Positions 1 through 8,636 of a stretch of DNA of 64,000 nt are shown piece after piece (the stretch's first letter is position 1; each line of letters starts with the position of its first letter). The notes under the pieces are model-generated. The model was not told where the DNA came from, did no database searches, and was given only the letters and a program-made list of their open reading frames with translations. This DNA is from Streptomyces sclerotialus (GTDB lineage: Bacteria > Actinomycetota > Actinomycetes > Streptomycetales > Streptomycetaceae). Both the position numbers and the translations under genes were made by a program. The DNA lies in the NCBI RefSeq assembly GCF_040907265.1, contig NZ_JBFOHP010000002.1, positions 2,318,501 through 2,382,500 of the forward strand, in the 5' to 3' direction.

Positions 1-479
1 TCCTCATCGCCGCCCCGCTCTGCATGATCGCCCTCGGCTTCTTCGTCTCCAAAACCCGCAGTGGCCGCGCCATGCAGGCCACCGCCCAGGACCGCGACAC
101 CGCGGCACTCATGGGCATCAACACCGACCGCATCATCGTCCTCGCCTTCGCCATCGGCGCGGCCTTCGCCGGCGTCGCCGCGGTCGCCTACGGACTGCGC
201 ACCGGCGAGGTCCAGTTCCGCATGGGCTTCATCATGGGCCTGAAGGCGTTCACCGCGGCCGTACTCGGCGGCATCGGCAACATCTACGGCGCCATGCTCG
301 GCGGCGTCGTCCTCGGCATCGCCGAAGCCCTCGCCACCGCCTACGTCGAATTCATCCCCGGCATGACCCAGTTCGGCGGCGGAGCCTGGAAAGACGTCTG
401 GGCCTTCGTCCTCCTCATCCTCGTACTCCTCCTGCGGCCACAAGGCCTCCTGGGCGAACGCGTCGCGGATCGGGCGTGA
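1..479 (+). CDS. livH: Branched-chain amino acid ABC transporter permease LivH, C-terminal part (5' end outside window)
   Basis: This is the C-terminal part of an inner-membrane permease that, with LivM, forms the channel for branched-chain amino acids or related substrates. The reading frame is open from the first bases, so the gene starts before the window. The visible part carries the cytoplasmic loop that docks the ATPase (AQDRDTAALMGIN, typical of LivH) followed by several hydrophobic helices. It is the first visible gene of a liv operon, and its TGA overlaps a possible GTG start of livM, which suggests translational coupling. The substrate-binding protein gene usually lies upstream and is not visible. 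The family call is firm; the exact substrate is inferred. Confidence 0.9.
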   Translation, partial: LIAAPLCMIALGFFVSKTRSGRAMQATAQDRDTAALMGINTDRIIVLAFAIGAAFAGVAAVAYGLRTGEVQFRMGFIMGLKAFTAAVLGGIGNIYGAMLGGVVLGIAEALATAYVEFIPGMTQFGGGAWKDVWAFVLLILVLLLRPQGLLGERVADRA

Positions 480-484
480 TAGCG

Positions 485-2308
485 ATGACCACCACACCCA
501 CCCCGAAGACAGCCGCCAAGACCGGCCTCACCACCACTGCGGGGCTCCTTCCCCTCCCCGCCCGCGCCGCCCGCGTCATCACCGCGGCCGGAGCCCTCGC
601 CACCGCCGCCTCCACCGGCCTCTCCTGGACCTGGAGCAGCGAATTCCCCGGCGACCTCACCTACTACGGATCCCCCGCCGGACTCCAGCTCATCACCCTC
701 ATCGGCGCCCTCCTCACCCTCGCCTTCGCCCTCGCCGGCCTCGGCGTCCGCGGCCTGACCGCACTCACCCCCGGCGGCCGCAACGCCCCCGCCCTCTTCG
801 CCGCCCTCGGCACCTTCACCGCCACGTGGTTCACCCTCGGCGCCATCGCCGTACAACTCGGCGGCCTGATCAACCTCGAACCCGGCGGCTTCCTCGCCGG
901 CATCACCGCACTGATCACCCTCATCGGCGCCCTGGGCCTCCCCGCCGACCACACCCCCGGCACACCACCGCGCGGTCCCTGGCAACGCTTCACCAACAGC
1001 TGCGCCGCCGTCCCCACCCCACGGCCCGCCAGGCAACTCCCCTCCTGGGCCGAGATCCTCCTCATCGCCGTCGCCTTCGGCATCGCCCTCTACGCCTTCA
1101 CCTACGGGATCGACGCCGAGGACGGGCCCCCCTTCGTCGGCTACCTCCTCTTCGTCGGCTTCGCCGTCCCCGCACTCCACCGCGCAGGCCTGATCAGCCG
1201 CCTCACCGCACTCACCCGCAAACACCGCGGCATCGCACTCGCCGCCGCCTTCATCTCCGCGGCAGCCTTCCCCTTCACCCAGGAGACCGATGAGTACACG
1301 ATCATCGGCGCCAACATCCTGATCTTCGCGACCGTCGCCCTCGGCCTGAACGTCGTCGTCGGCCTCGCCGGCCTCCTCGACCTCGGATACGTCGCCTTCC
1401 TCGGCGTCGGCGCCTACGCAGCCGCCCTCGTCTCCGGCTCCCCCGAATCCCCCTTCGGCATCCAATTCCCCTTCTGGGCCGCCCTGCTGACGGGAGCCGC
1501 CGCCTCACTCCTCTTCGGCGTACTGATCGGCGCCCCCACCCTGCGGCTCCGCGGCGACTACCTCGCCATCGTCACCCTCGGCTTCGGCGAGATCTTCCGC
1601 ATCGCCATGCTCAACCTCAACGGCACCACAGGGCCCGACGTCACCAACGGCGCCATGGGCATCCCCAACATCCCCAACCTGGAGATCTTCGGCTTCAACT
1701 TCGGCGAACCCCACACCATCCTCGGCGTCCCCATCGCCACCTACGGCAACTACTACCTCCTCATGATCCTCGTGACGGCCTTCGTCGTCCTCGTCTTCCG
1801 CCGCGCCGCCGCCTCCCGCATCGGCCGCGCCTGGATCGCCATCCGCGAGGACGAGACCGCCGCCATCGCCATGGGCATCAACTCCTTCCGGCTCCGCCTC
1901 CTCGCCTTCGCACTCGGCGCCGCCCTGGCAGGACTCGCCGGAACCGTCCATGCACACGTAGTAACGACCGTCACACCCGAGCAGTTCCAGTTCGCCGGAC
2001 CCCAGCCGCCCAACTCCGCCTTCCTCCTCGCCGCCGTCATCCTCGGCGGCATGGGCACCCTCAGCGGCCCCCTCGTCGGCGCGGCGCTCCTCTTCCTCAT
2101 CCCGGCCAAACTGGACTTCCTCCAGGACTACCAGCTCTTCCTCTTCGGCCTCGCCCTCGTCCTGCTCATGCGGTTCCGCCCCGAAGGGCTCATCCCCGAC
2201 CGCCGCAAGCAACTCGAATTCCACGAGACCGGCCAGCTCGACGTACCCGACGTACCCGAACAGCGCCTGAGCGACGACACCACCGGCGCCACGAAGGCAG
2301 GGGCGTGA
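485..2308 (+). CDS. livM: Branched-chain amino acid ABC transporter permease LivM, with long N-terminal membrane extension
   Basis: This is the second permease subunit of the liv transporter. I place the start at ATG 485; a GTG at 476 overlapping the livH stop would add three residues. The conserved LivM core begins near residue 270 (GLNVVVGLAGLLDLGYVAF) and contains the ATPase-docking loop REDETAAIAMGIN. Before it lie about 260 residues with roughly six further hydrophobic segments, so the protein (607 aa) is well longer than E. coli LivM (about 425 aa). The extension is seen directly; its role is unknown. livG follows 7 bases downstream, so livH, livM, livG and livF form one operon. Confidence 0.92.
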   Translation: MTTTPTPKTAAKTGLTTTAGLLPLPARAARVITAAGALATAASTGLSWTWSSEFPGDLTYYGSPAGLQLITLIGALLTLAFALAGLGVRGLTALTPGGRNAPALFAALGTFTATWFTLGAIAVQLGGLINLEPGGFLAGITALITLIGALGLPADHTPGTPPRGPWQRFTNSCAAVPTPRPARQLPSWAEILLIAVAFGIALYAFTYGIDAEDGPPFVGYLLFVGFAVPALHRAGLISRLTALTRKHRGIALAAAFISAAAFPFTQETDEYTIIGANILIFATVALGLNVVVGLAGLLDLGYVAFLGVGAYAAALVSGSPESPFGIQFPFWAALLTGAAASLLFGVLIGAPTLRLRGDYLAIVTLGFGEIFRIAMLNLNGTTGPDVTNGAMGIPNIPNLEIFGFNFGEPHTILGVPIATYGNYYLLMILVTAFVVLVFRRAAASRIGRAWIAIREDETAAIAMGINSFRLRLLAFALGAALAGLAGTVHAHVVTTVTPEQFQFAGPQPPNSAFLLAAVILGGMGTLSGPLVGAALLFLIPAKLDFLQDYQLFLFGLALVLLMRFRPEGLIPDRRKQLEFHETGQLDVPDVPEQRLSDDTTGATKAGA

Positions 2309-2315
2309 AGACACC

Positions 2316-4057
<1,742 letters not shown>

Positions 4058-4130
4058 CCACCGCGCCGAAACCCGTACGGACGCCCGTACCGACGCACGT
4101 ACCGAAGCCCGCGCCGACGGGCGCGCGCAT

Positions 4131-4172
4131 ACGCCGAGGGCCGCACCACGATCATGGTGCGGCCCTCGGCGT
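4131..4172. terminator. Bidirectional terminator between livF and the ANTAR regulator gene
   Basis: There is a perfect 18-bp stem (4131-4148 paired with 4155-4172) closed by a 6-base loop, between two convergent genes. No U-tract follows, as is usual in Streptomyces. Just upstream (about 4070-4115) is a short degenerate 12-bp repeat built on CCCGTACCGACG. Confidence 0.8.
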
Positions 4173-4227
4173 ACGTACCTCTCACCGCCTCCCGGCACCG
4201 CCACACGGCGCGCCCCGAGGCAGCCGG

Positions 4228-4896
4228 CTACTCGGAGGGGCTCTCCTTGTCCCTCTCCTTCTGCTTCTTCTCCTCGGCGTCCTCGATGACCGCCTCGGCG
4301 ACCTGCTGCATCGACAGCCGCCGGTCCATCGACGTCTTCTGGATCCACCGGAACGCCGCGGGCTCGGTCAGCCCGTACTGCGTCTGCAGAATGCTCTTCG
4401 CCCGGTCCACGAGCTTGCGGGTCTCCAGGCGCTGCGTGAGGTCCGCGACCTCCTTCTCCAGCGTCCGCAGCTCCGTGAAGCGGCTCACGGCCATCTCGAT
4501 CGCCGGCACGACGTCGCTCTTGGAGAACGGCTTGACCAGGTACGCCATGGCACCGGCGTCCCGCGCCCGCTCGACCAGCTCGCGCTGGGAGAACGCGGTC
4601 AGCATCAGCACCGGGGCGATGCTCTCCTCGGCGATCTGCTCGGCCGCGGAGATGCCGTCGAGGACGGGCATCTTCACATCGAGGATCACCAGGTCGGGGC
4701 GGTGCTCACGGGCCAGCTCCACGGCCTTCTCACCGTCTCCGGCCTCGCCGACGACCGTGTACCCCTCCTCCTCCAGCATCTCCTTGAGATCCAGGCGGAT
4801 GAGCGCCTCGTCCTCGGCGATGACGACGCGGGTGGTCTGCGGCGGGACGTGCGACTGCTCGTCGGCGACGGGCTGCTCGGGCTCGGCGGCGCTCAC
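4228..4896 (-). CDS. pdtaR: Response regulator with receiver and RNA-binding ANTAR domains (PdtaR/AmiR-NasT type)
   Basis: This is a two-domain regulator expected to act on RNA rather than DNA, as an antiterminator. The receiver domain spans about residues 22-140, with the acidic pair ED (28-29), phospho-acceptor D73 in VILDVKMP, T100 and K122 in YLVKPF. The ANTAR domain (about 145-205) has the expected three-helix pattern with conserved RAK, LQTQYGLTEPAAF and LSMQQVAEAVI. I chose GTG 4896 because CGAGGAGT precedes it at good spacing; an upstream frame extension lacks a ribosome site. ANTAR proteins bind paired hexaloop hairpins in nascent RNA. No cognate histidine kinase is in the window. 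The name rests on similarity to mycobacterial PdtaR. Confidence 0.88.
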   Translation of the reverse strand: MSAAEPEQPVADEQSHVPPQTTRVVIAEDEALIRLDLKEMLEEEGYTVVGEAGDGEKAVELAREHRPDLVILDVKMPVLDGISAAEQIAEESIAPVLMLTAFSQRELVERARDAGAMAYLVKPFSKSDVVPAIEMAVSRFTELRTLEKEVADLTQRLETRKLVDRAKSILQTQYGLTEPAAFRWIQKTSMDRRLSMQQVAEAVIEDAEEKKQKERDKESPSE

Positions 4897-4991
4897 GTGA
4901 CTCCTCGTTCCAGGCAGGTGGTGCCCCACGAGCCTACCTATCTCCTGTATGTTTGGAGAACGGCGGGTCTCGACCCACCTTCCTTTGCAAG

Positions 4992-5066
4992 GCCCCGGTA
5001 GCCCAATTGGCAGCAGGCAATGGATTCAAAACCCATACAGTGTCGGTTCGAGTCCGACCCGGGGCA
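4992..5066 (+). tRNA. tRNA with CAA anticodon (Leu by the code) but short class I variable arm
   Basis: A full cloverleaf can be drawn: acceptor stem 4992-4998 with 5059-5065 (7 perfect pairs), D stem 5001-5004 with 5015-5018 (last pair C-A), anticodon stem 5020-5024 with 5032-5036 (last pair A-C), T stem 5042-5046 with 5054-5058 and T loop TTCGAGT. The anticodon loop TTCAAAA places CAA at 5027-5029, which reads UUG (Leu). The variable region is only 5 bases (5037-5041), whereas bacterial tRNA-Leu normally has a long variable arm. The discriminator is A. CCA is not encoded. Confidence 0.85.
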
Positions 5067-5176
5067 CTTTACCTTCGATTCGAAGACCAGACCATCTCGG
5101 ACTGATCTTCACTCCGTCCGGTGAACATCCCTTCGATCCGACCCGCGACGGCAAAGATCGCGCCACGATCTGCGAT

Positions 5177-5947
5177 GTGTACGACATCGTGACGCGAAAG
5201 CGCGCCCTCTCCCTGCTGGACCGAGGCCACAGTCTCAACTCCGTGAGCAAGCAGACGGGAATATCCCGCGCTGCGATCCGGCAGTGGTGCGTACGCATCG
5301 AGCCGATCTCCCGCACCACGCAATGCCCCCGATGCGAACACGTACCGCGTCCGCCGGACGCCCCCGAGGCGTACGCGTACCTCCTGGGCCTCTACCTCGG
5401 TGATGGCTGCATCAGCCGTCATCCCCGCGGCAGCCACGCACTCCGTATCGCGTGCGCAGACGCGTGGCCCGGGCTCATCACCGAATGTCGTGAAGCGGTT
5501 TCCCGTGTGCGCCCTGAGAACAGCGTCTGCCGCGTACGCAAACAGGGCTGTGTCATGGTGACCAGCTTCAGCCGCCACTGGCCGTGCCTCTTCCCGCAGC
5601 ACGGGCCCGGCAGGAAGCACACCCGATCCATCGTCCTCGAACCCTGGCAACAAGCCATCGTGGACGCGCACCCCTGGCAGTTCATACGCGGGCTGATCCA
5701 CTCCGACGGCTGTCGGATCACCAACTGGACGACGCGCACGGTCGGCGGTGAACGGAAGCGTTACGAGTATCCGCGGTACTTCTTCACCAACAAGTCCGAC
5801 GACATCAGGAAGCTCTTCACGGACACCCTCGCCAAGGTAGGCGTCGAGTGGTCGATCCTGGCACGCGGCTCGAGCCCGTTCAACGTCTCCGTGGCCCGAC
5901 GGGCGTCCGTGGCGCTCATGGACGCCCACGTCGGACCGAAGTACTGA
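5177..5947 (+). CDS. LAGLIDADG-family protein with N-terminal helix-turn-helix, downstream of the tRNA
   Basis: The protein has an N-terminal resolvase-like HTH (ALSLLDRGHSLNSVSKQTG), then a CPRC motif, then two LAGLIDADG-type helices, YLLGLYLGDGCIS and FIRGLIHSDGCR, each ending in the acidic residue that binds metal in homing endonucleases. Such a pair is the core of a monomeric homing endonuclease, but the fold is also used by non-nuclease regulators such as WhiA. The start is uncertain: GTG 5177 or GTG 5189, and the frame stays open upstream across the tRNA. No intein or intron is visible around it. It is convergent with pyk, 20 bases away. Nuclease activity is inferred, not shown. Confidence 0.72.
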   Translation: MYDIVTRKRALSLLDRGHSLNSVSKQTGISRAAIRQWCVRIEPISRTTQCPRCEHVPRPPDAPEAYAYLLGLYLGDGCISRHPRGSHALRIACADAWPGLITECREAVSRVRPENSVCRVRKQGCVMVTSFSRHWPCLFPQHGPGRKHTRSIVLEPWQQAIVDAHPWQFIRGLIHSDGCRITNWTTRTVGGERKRYEYPRYFFTNKSDDIRKLFTDTLAKVGVEWSILARGSSPFNVSVARRASVALMDAHVGPKY

Positions 5948-5967
5948 ACCCGGCATGCGGGCCGGCG

Positions 5968-7404
5968 TCACTGCGACGGGTCGGCCTCGCCGATGTGGTG
6001 GACGCGGACCAGGTTCGTCGTGCCGGGGACGCCGGGGGGTGAGCCGGCCGTGATGATGACGACGTCGCCGGGGCGGCAGCGGCCGATGCGGAGGAGCTGT
6101 TCGTCGACCTGCGCGACCATCTCGTCCGTGGAGTCGACCGTCGGGCCGAGGAAGGTCTCGACGCCCCAGGTGAGGTTCAGCTGGGAGCGCGTGGCGGCTT
6201 CCGGTGTGAAGGCGAGGAGGGGGATCGGCGAGCGGTAACGGGAGAGCCTGCGGACCGTGTCGCCGGACTGCGTGAAGGCCACGAGGAACTTTGCGCCGAG
6301 GAAGTCGCCCATTTCGGCGGCGGCGCGGGCGACGGCGCCGCCCTGGGTGCGGGGCTTGCTGGTCTCGGTGAGCGGCCGCAGTCCCTTGGCGAGGATGTCC
6401 TCCTCGGCGGCCTCGACGATGCGGCTCATCGTGCGGACGGTCTCGGTGGGGTACTTGCCGACGGACGTCTCGCCGGAGAGCATCACCGCGTCCGTGCCGT
6501 CGATGACGGCGTTGGCGACGTCAGAGGCCTCGGCGCGCGTCGGCCGGGAGTTGTCGATCATCGAGTCGAGCATCTGTGTCGCGACGATGACCGGCTTGGC
6601 GTTGCGCCGGGCGAGCTTGACCGCGCGCTTCTGAACGATCGGGACCGTTTCGAGCGGCATTTCGACGCCGAGGTCGCCCCGCGCGACCATGATGCCGTCG
6701 AACGCGGCAACGATGTCGTCGATGTTGTCGACCGCCTGCGGCTTCTCGACCTTGGCGATGACCGGCAGCCGGCGGCCTTCCTCCCGCATGATGCGGTGGA
6801 CGTCCTCGATGTCGCGGCCGCTGCGTACGAAGGACAGGGCGATGACGTCGGCGCCGGTGCGCAGGGCCCAGCGGAGGTCGTCCTGGTCCTTCTCGGAGAG
6901 GGCGGGGACGGAGACGGCGACGCCGGGGAGGTTGAGGCCCTTGTGGTCGGAGACCATGCCGCCTTCGATGACGCGGGTGCGGACCTTCGGCCCGTCGACG
7001 CCGGTGACTTCGAGGGTGACCTTGCCGTCGTCGACGAGGATGCGTTCGCCGGTGGTGACGTCGGCGGCGAGCCCTTCGTAGGTGGTGCCGCAGACGTGGC
7101 GGTCGCCCTGGGTGTCCGGTTCGACGGTGATGGTGAATTCGTCGTCGGGTTCGAGGAGGACGGGGCCTTCTCGGAATCGGCCGAGGCGGATCTTCGGACC
7201 TTGAAGGTCGGCGAGTACGCCGACGCTGCGGCCGGTCTCGTCGGATGCCTTGCGGACCCGCTCGTAACGCGCCTCGTGGTCGGCGTAGGTGCCGTGGCTG
7301 AGGTTGAAGCGGGCCACGTCCATTCCGGCTTCGACGAGTGCCTTGATCTGCTCGTACGAATCTGTGGCGGGTCCCAGGGTGCAGACGATCTTTGCTCGGC
7401 GCAT
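5968..7404 (-). CDS. pyk: Pyruvate kinase
   Basis: This glycolytic enzyme transfers phosphate from phosphoenolpyruvate to ADP, giving pyruvate and ATP in the cytoplasm. Family motifs are all present: N-terminal RRAKIVCTLGPATDS, substrate loop ARFNLSHG, the active-site lysine segment VIAKVEKPQAVDNID, and GDLGVEMPLE. Length (478 aa) is normal. ATG 7404 matches the conserved N-terminus. It sits alone between a convergent LAGLIDADG gene and an upstream SIMPL gene; the 190-base gap before it must hold its promoter, which I could not assign confidently. Confidence 0.97.
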   Translation of the reverse strand: MRRAKIVCTLGPATDSYEQIKALVEAGMDVARFNLSHGTYADHEARYERVRKASDETGRSVGVLADLQGPKIRLGRFREGPVLLEPDDEFTITVEPDTQGDRHVCGTTYEGLAADVTTGERILVDDGKVTLEVTGVDGPKVRTRVIEGGMVSDHKGLNLPGVAVSVPALSEKDQDDLRWALRTGADVIALSFVRSGRDIEDVHRIMREEGRRLPVIAKVEKPQAVDNIDDIVAAFDGIMVARGDLGVEMPLETVPIVQKRAVKLARRNAKPVIVATQMLDSMIDNSRPTRAEASDVANAVIDGTDAVMLSGETSVGKYPTETVRTMSRIVEAAEEDILAKGLRPLTETSKPRTQGGAVARAAAEMGDFLGAKFLVAFTQSGDTVRRLSRYRSPIPLLAFTPEAATRSQLNLTWGVETFLGPTVDSTDEMVAQVDEQLLRIGRCRPGDVVIITAGSPPGVPGTTNLVRVHHIGEADPSQ

Positions 7405-7594
7405 GTTTCGACCCTATGACTTACCGGCGGGTAGAGACCTGTGGGGAAGTGACTGGCCAACGTCGGTGGGGTGAAAGGCTCTTGACAAGTATTGCAATGT
7501 GCGGGCGACCGCTCCTATGAGCAGCTTTCGAGCCTTGCACGTGCACTCGTACGCACGTCCGCACACTCTTTTCGGGATCTCTGATGATCGCCGT

Positions 7595-8326
7595 TCAGAG
7601 CGCGGGGCGCGTCATCGTGAAGCGCGCATTGACGTGTGCGTGCACGGTCTGCCGCTGCGGTTCGAGGTCGAGCGCGGGCGCGGTCTCTTCATGGGCTGCG
7701 CCTCCGTAGGCGGCGCCGCGGGAGCGGAGCATGGGGTTGCCGCCGGGTGCGGGGGTCTCGGCGCCGATGTCGGCGAGTTCCAGCAGGGCGTCGAGGCGGG
7801 CGCCGAGCGCCTCGGCGTATTCGCGGGCGCGCTGTACGGCTTCGCGTACGGCCTGCTGGCGGGCTTCGCGATGGGCAGGCGAGTCGGGCCGCAGGTCCCA
7901 CCAGGGGCCGGTGACGCGGGTGAGTTCGAGGTCGGCGAGGCGGGTGGCGAGTTCGCCGAGTGCGGTGAAGTCGGTGAGGGTGGCGGTGAGCTGGACGTTG
8001 CCGTGGTACGCGCGAATGCGTTCGCCGCGGCCCTTGTGGGTGAGCTGGGGCGTGACGGTGAAGGCGCCGGTGGCGAGCTTCTCGACGGCTTCACCGTAAC
8101 TCTTGACCAGGTCGAGGACTTCGGTGTTGCGGCGGGTGAGGTCCTGGAGGGCGGTACTGCGGTCGGTGCCGCGGGCCTGGACGGTGATGCCGATGCGGGC
8201 GATCTCCGGGTCGACTTCGAGGCACGCTTCGCCGCGTACGGCGACGCGGGGGACGTCCGGGGTGCCGTACGGAAGGGCCCCTGCGGGGCTTTCGCTGGAG
8301 GTGAGGGGGGTGGGTTCGTCGGTCAT
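7595..8326 (-). CDS. SIMPL (DUF541) domain protein
   Basis: This is a 243-residue protein of the SIMPL family, recognised by the opening VAVRGEACLEVDPEIARIGI, the central LTHKGRGERIRAYHG, and the closing region. Other members form oligomeric rings and are linked to oxidative stress or signalling, but this branch has no established function. No signal peptide is visible, so it is probably cytoplasmic, unlike E. coli YggE. The start ATG has GGAGC upstream. It lies divergent from the 5'-nucleotidase gene and upstream of pyk, with no sign of co-transcription with pyk. Confidence 0.8.
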   Translation of the reverse strand: MTDEPTPLTSSESPAGALPYGTPDVPRVAVRGEACLEVDPEIARIGITVQARGTDRSTALQDLTRRNTEVLDLVKSYGEAVEKLATGAFTVTPQLTHKGRGERIRAYHGNVQLTATLTDFTALGELATRLADLELTRVTGPWWDLRPDSPAHREARQQAVREAVQRAREYAEALGARLDALLELADIGAETPAPGGNPMLRSRGAAYGGAAHEETAPALDLEPQRQTVHAHVNARFTMTRPAL

Positions 8327-8636
8327 GTGGCGGGGGGCTCCTTCGGGTGGCGCGGTGCGGCCGCGTCCGGGGCGGCCGGTGCGTCTTTCTGGGCAGGTCC
8401 TCGCACGGCTTCTGTCCAGAGCCTCGCACGGTGGCCGGGGTTTGTCAGGCGAGTGCGGGAGCGGCCCGCGGTGTGGCGGTCATCTGATCGCAACCTGTGA
8501 GGGGTGTTGCGGGAGTGACGCCTGCGCCAGAATCTACGCGCGTTGTTCCGTTGTACCACCGGATGTGTACGACCAGATGTGTACGACCAGTTGTACGCCA
8601 ACGGTTCGCAGGGATGCGGACGGTCAAGGAGAGGTC
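8327..8636. other. Divergent intergenic region, SIMPL gene / 5'-nucleotidase gene
   Basis: This 310-base region has no gene. Its notable content is a cluster of direct repeats (8550-8600) just upstream of the nucleotidase start; the rest shows no recognisable element. Confidence 0.6.
8550..8600 (+). repeat. Iterated GTGTACGACC direct repeats upstream of the nucleotidase gene
   Basis: A 14-bp unit, GATGTGTACGACCA, occurs twice in perfect tandem (8562-8575, 8576-8589). It is flanked by related copies GTTGTACCACC (8550-8560) and GTTGTACGCCA (8590-8600). The array ends 36 bases before the ATG, so it overlaps the expected promoter or leader and may be a regulator binding site. The 14-bp period does not fit the 11-bp PhoP box unit. 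Confidence 0.6.

Noticed and set aside
7483..7488. TTGACA hexamer between pyk and the SIMPL gene, as a -35 element
   Set aside because: It reads on the plus strand, where no gene follows, and no -10 lies at suitable spacing.
8550..8600. PhoP (PHO) box upstream of the 5'-nucleotidase
   Set aside because: PHO boxes have 11-bp units with GTTCACC; these have a 14-bp period and a GTGTACGACC core.
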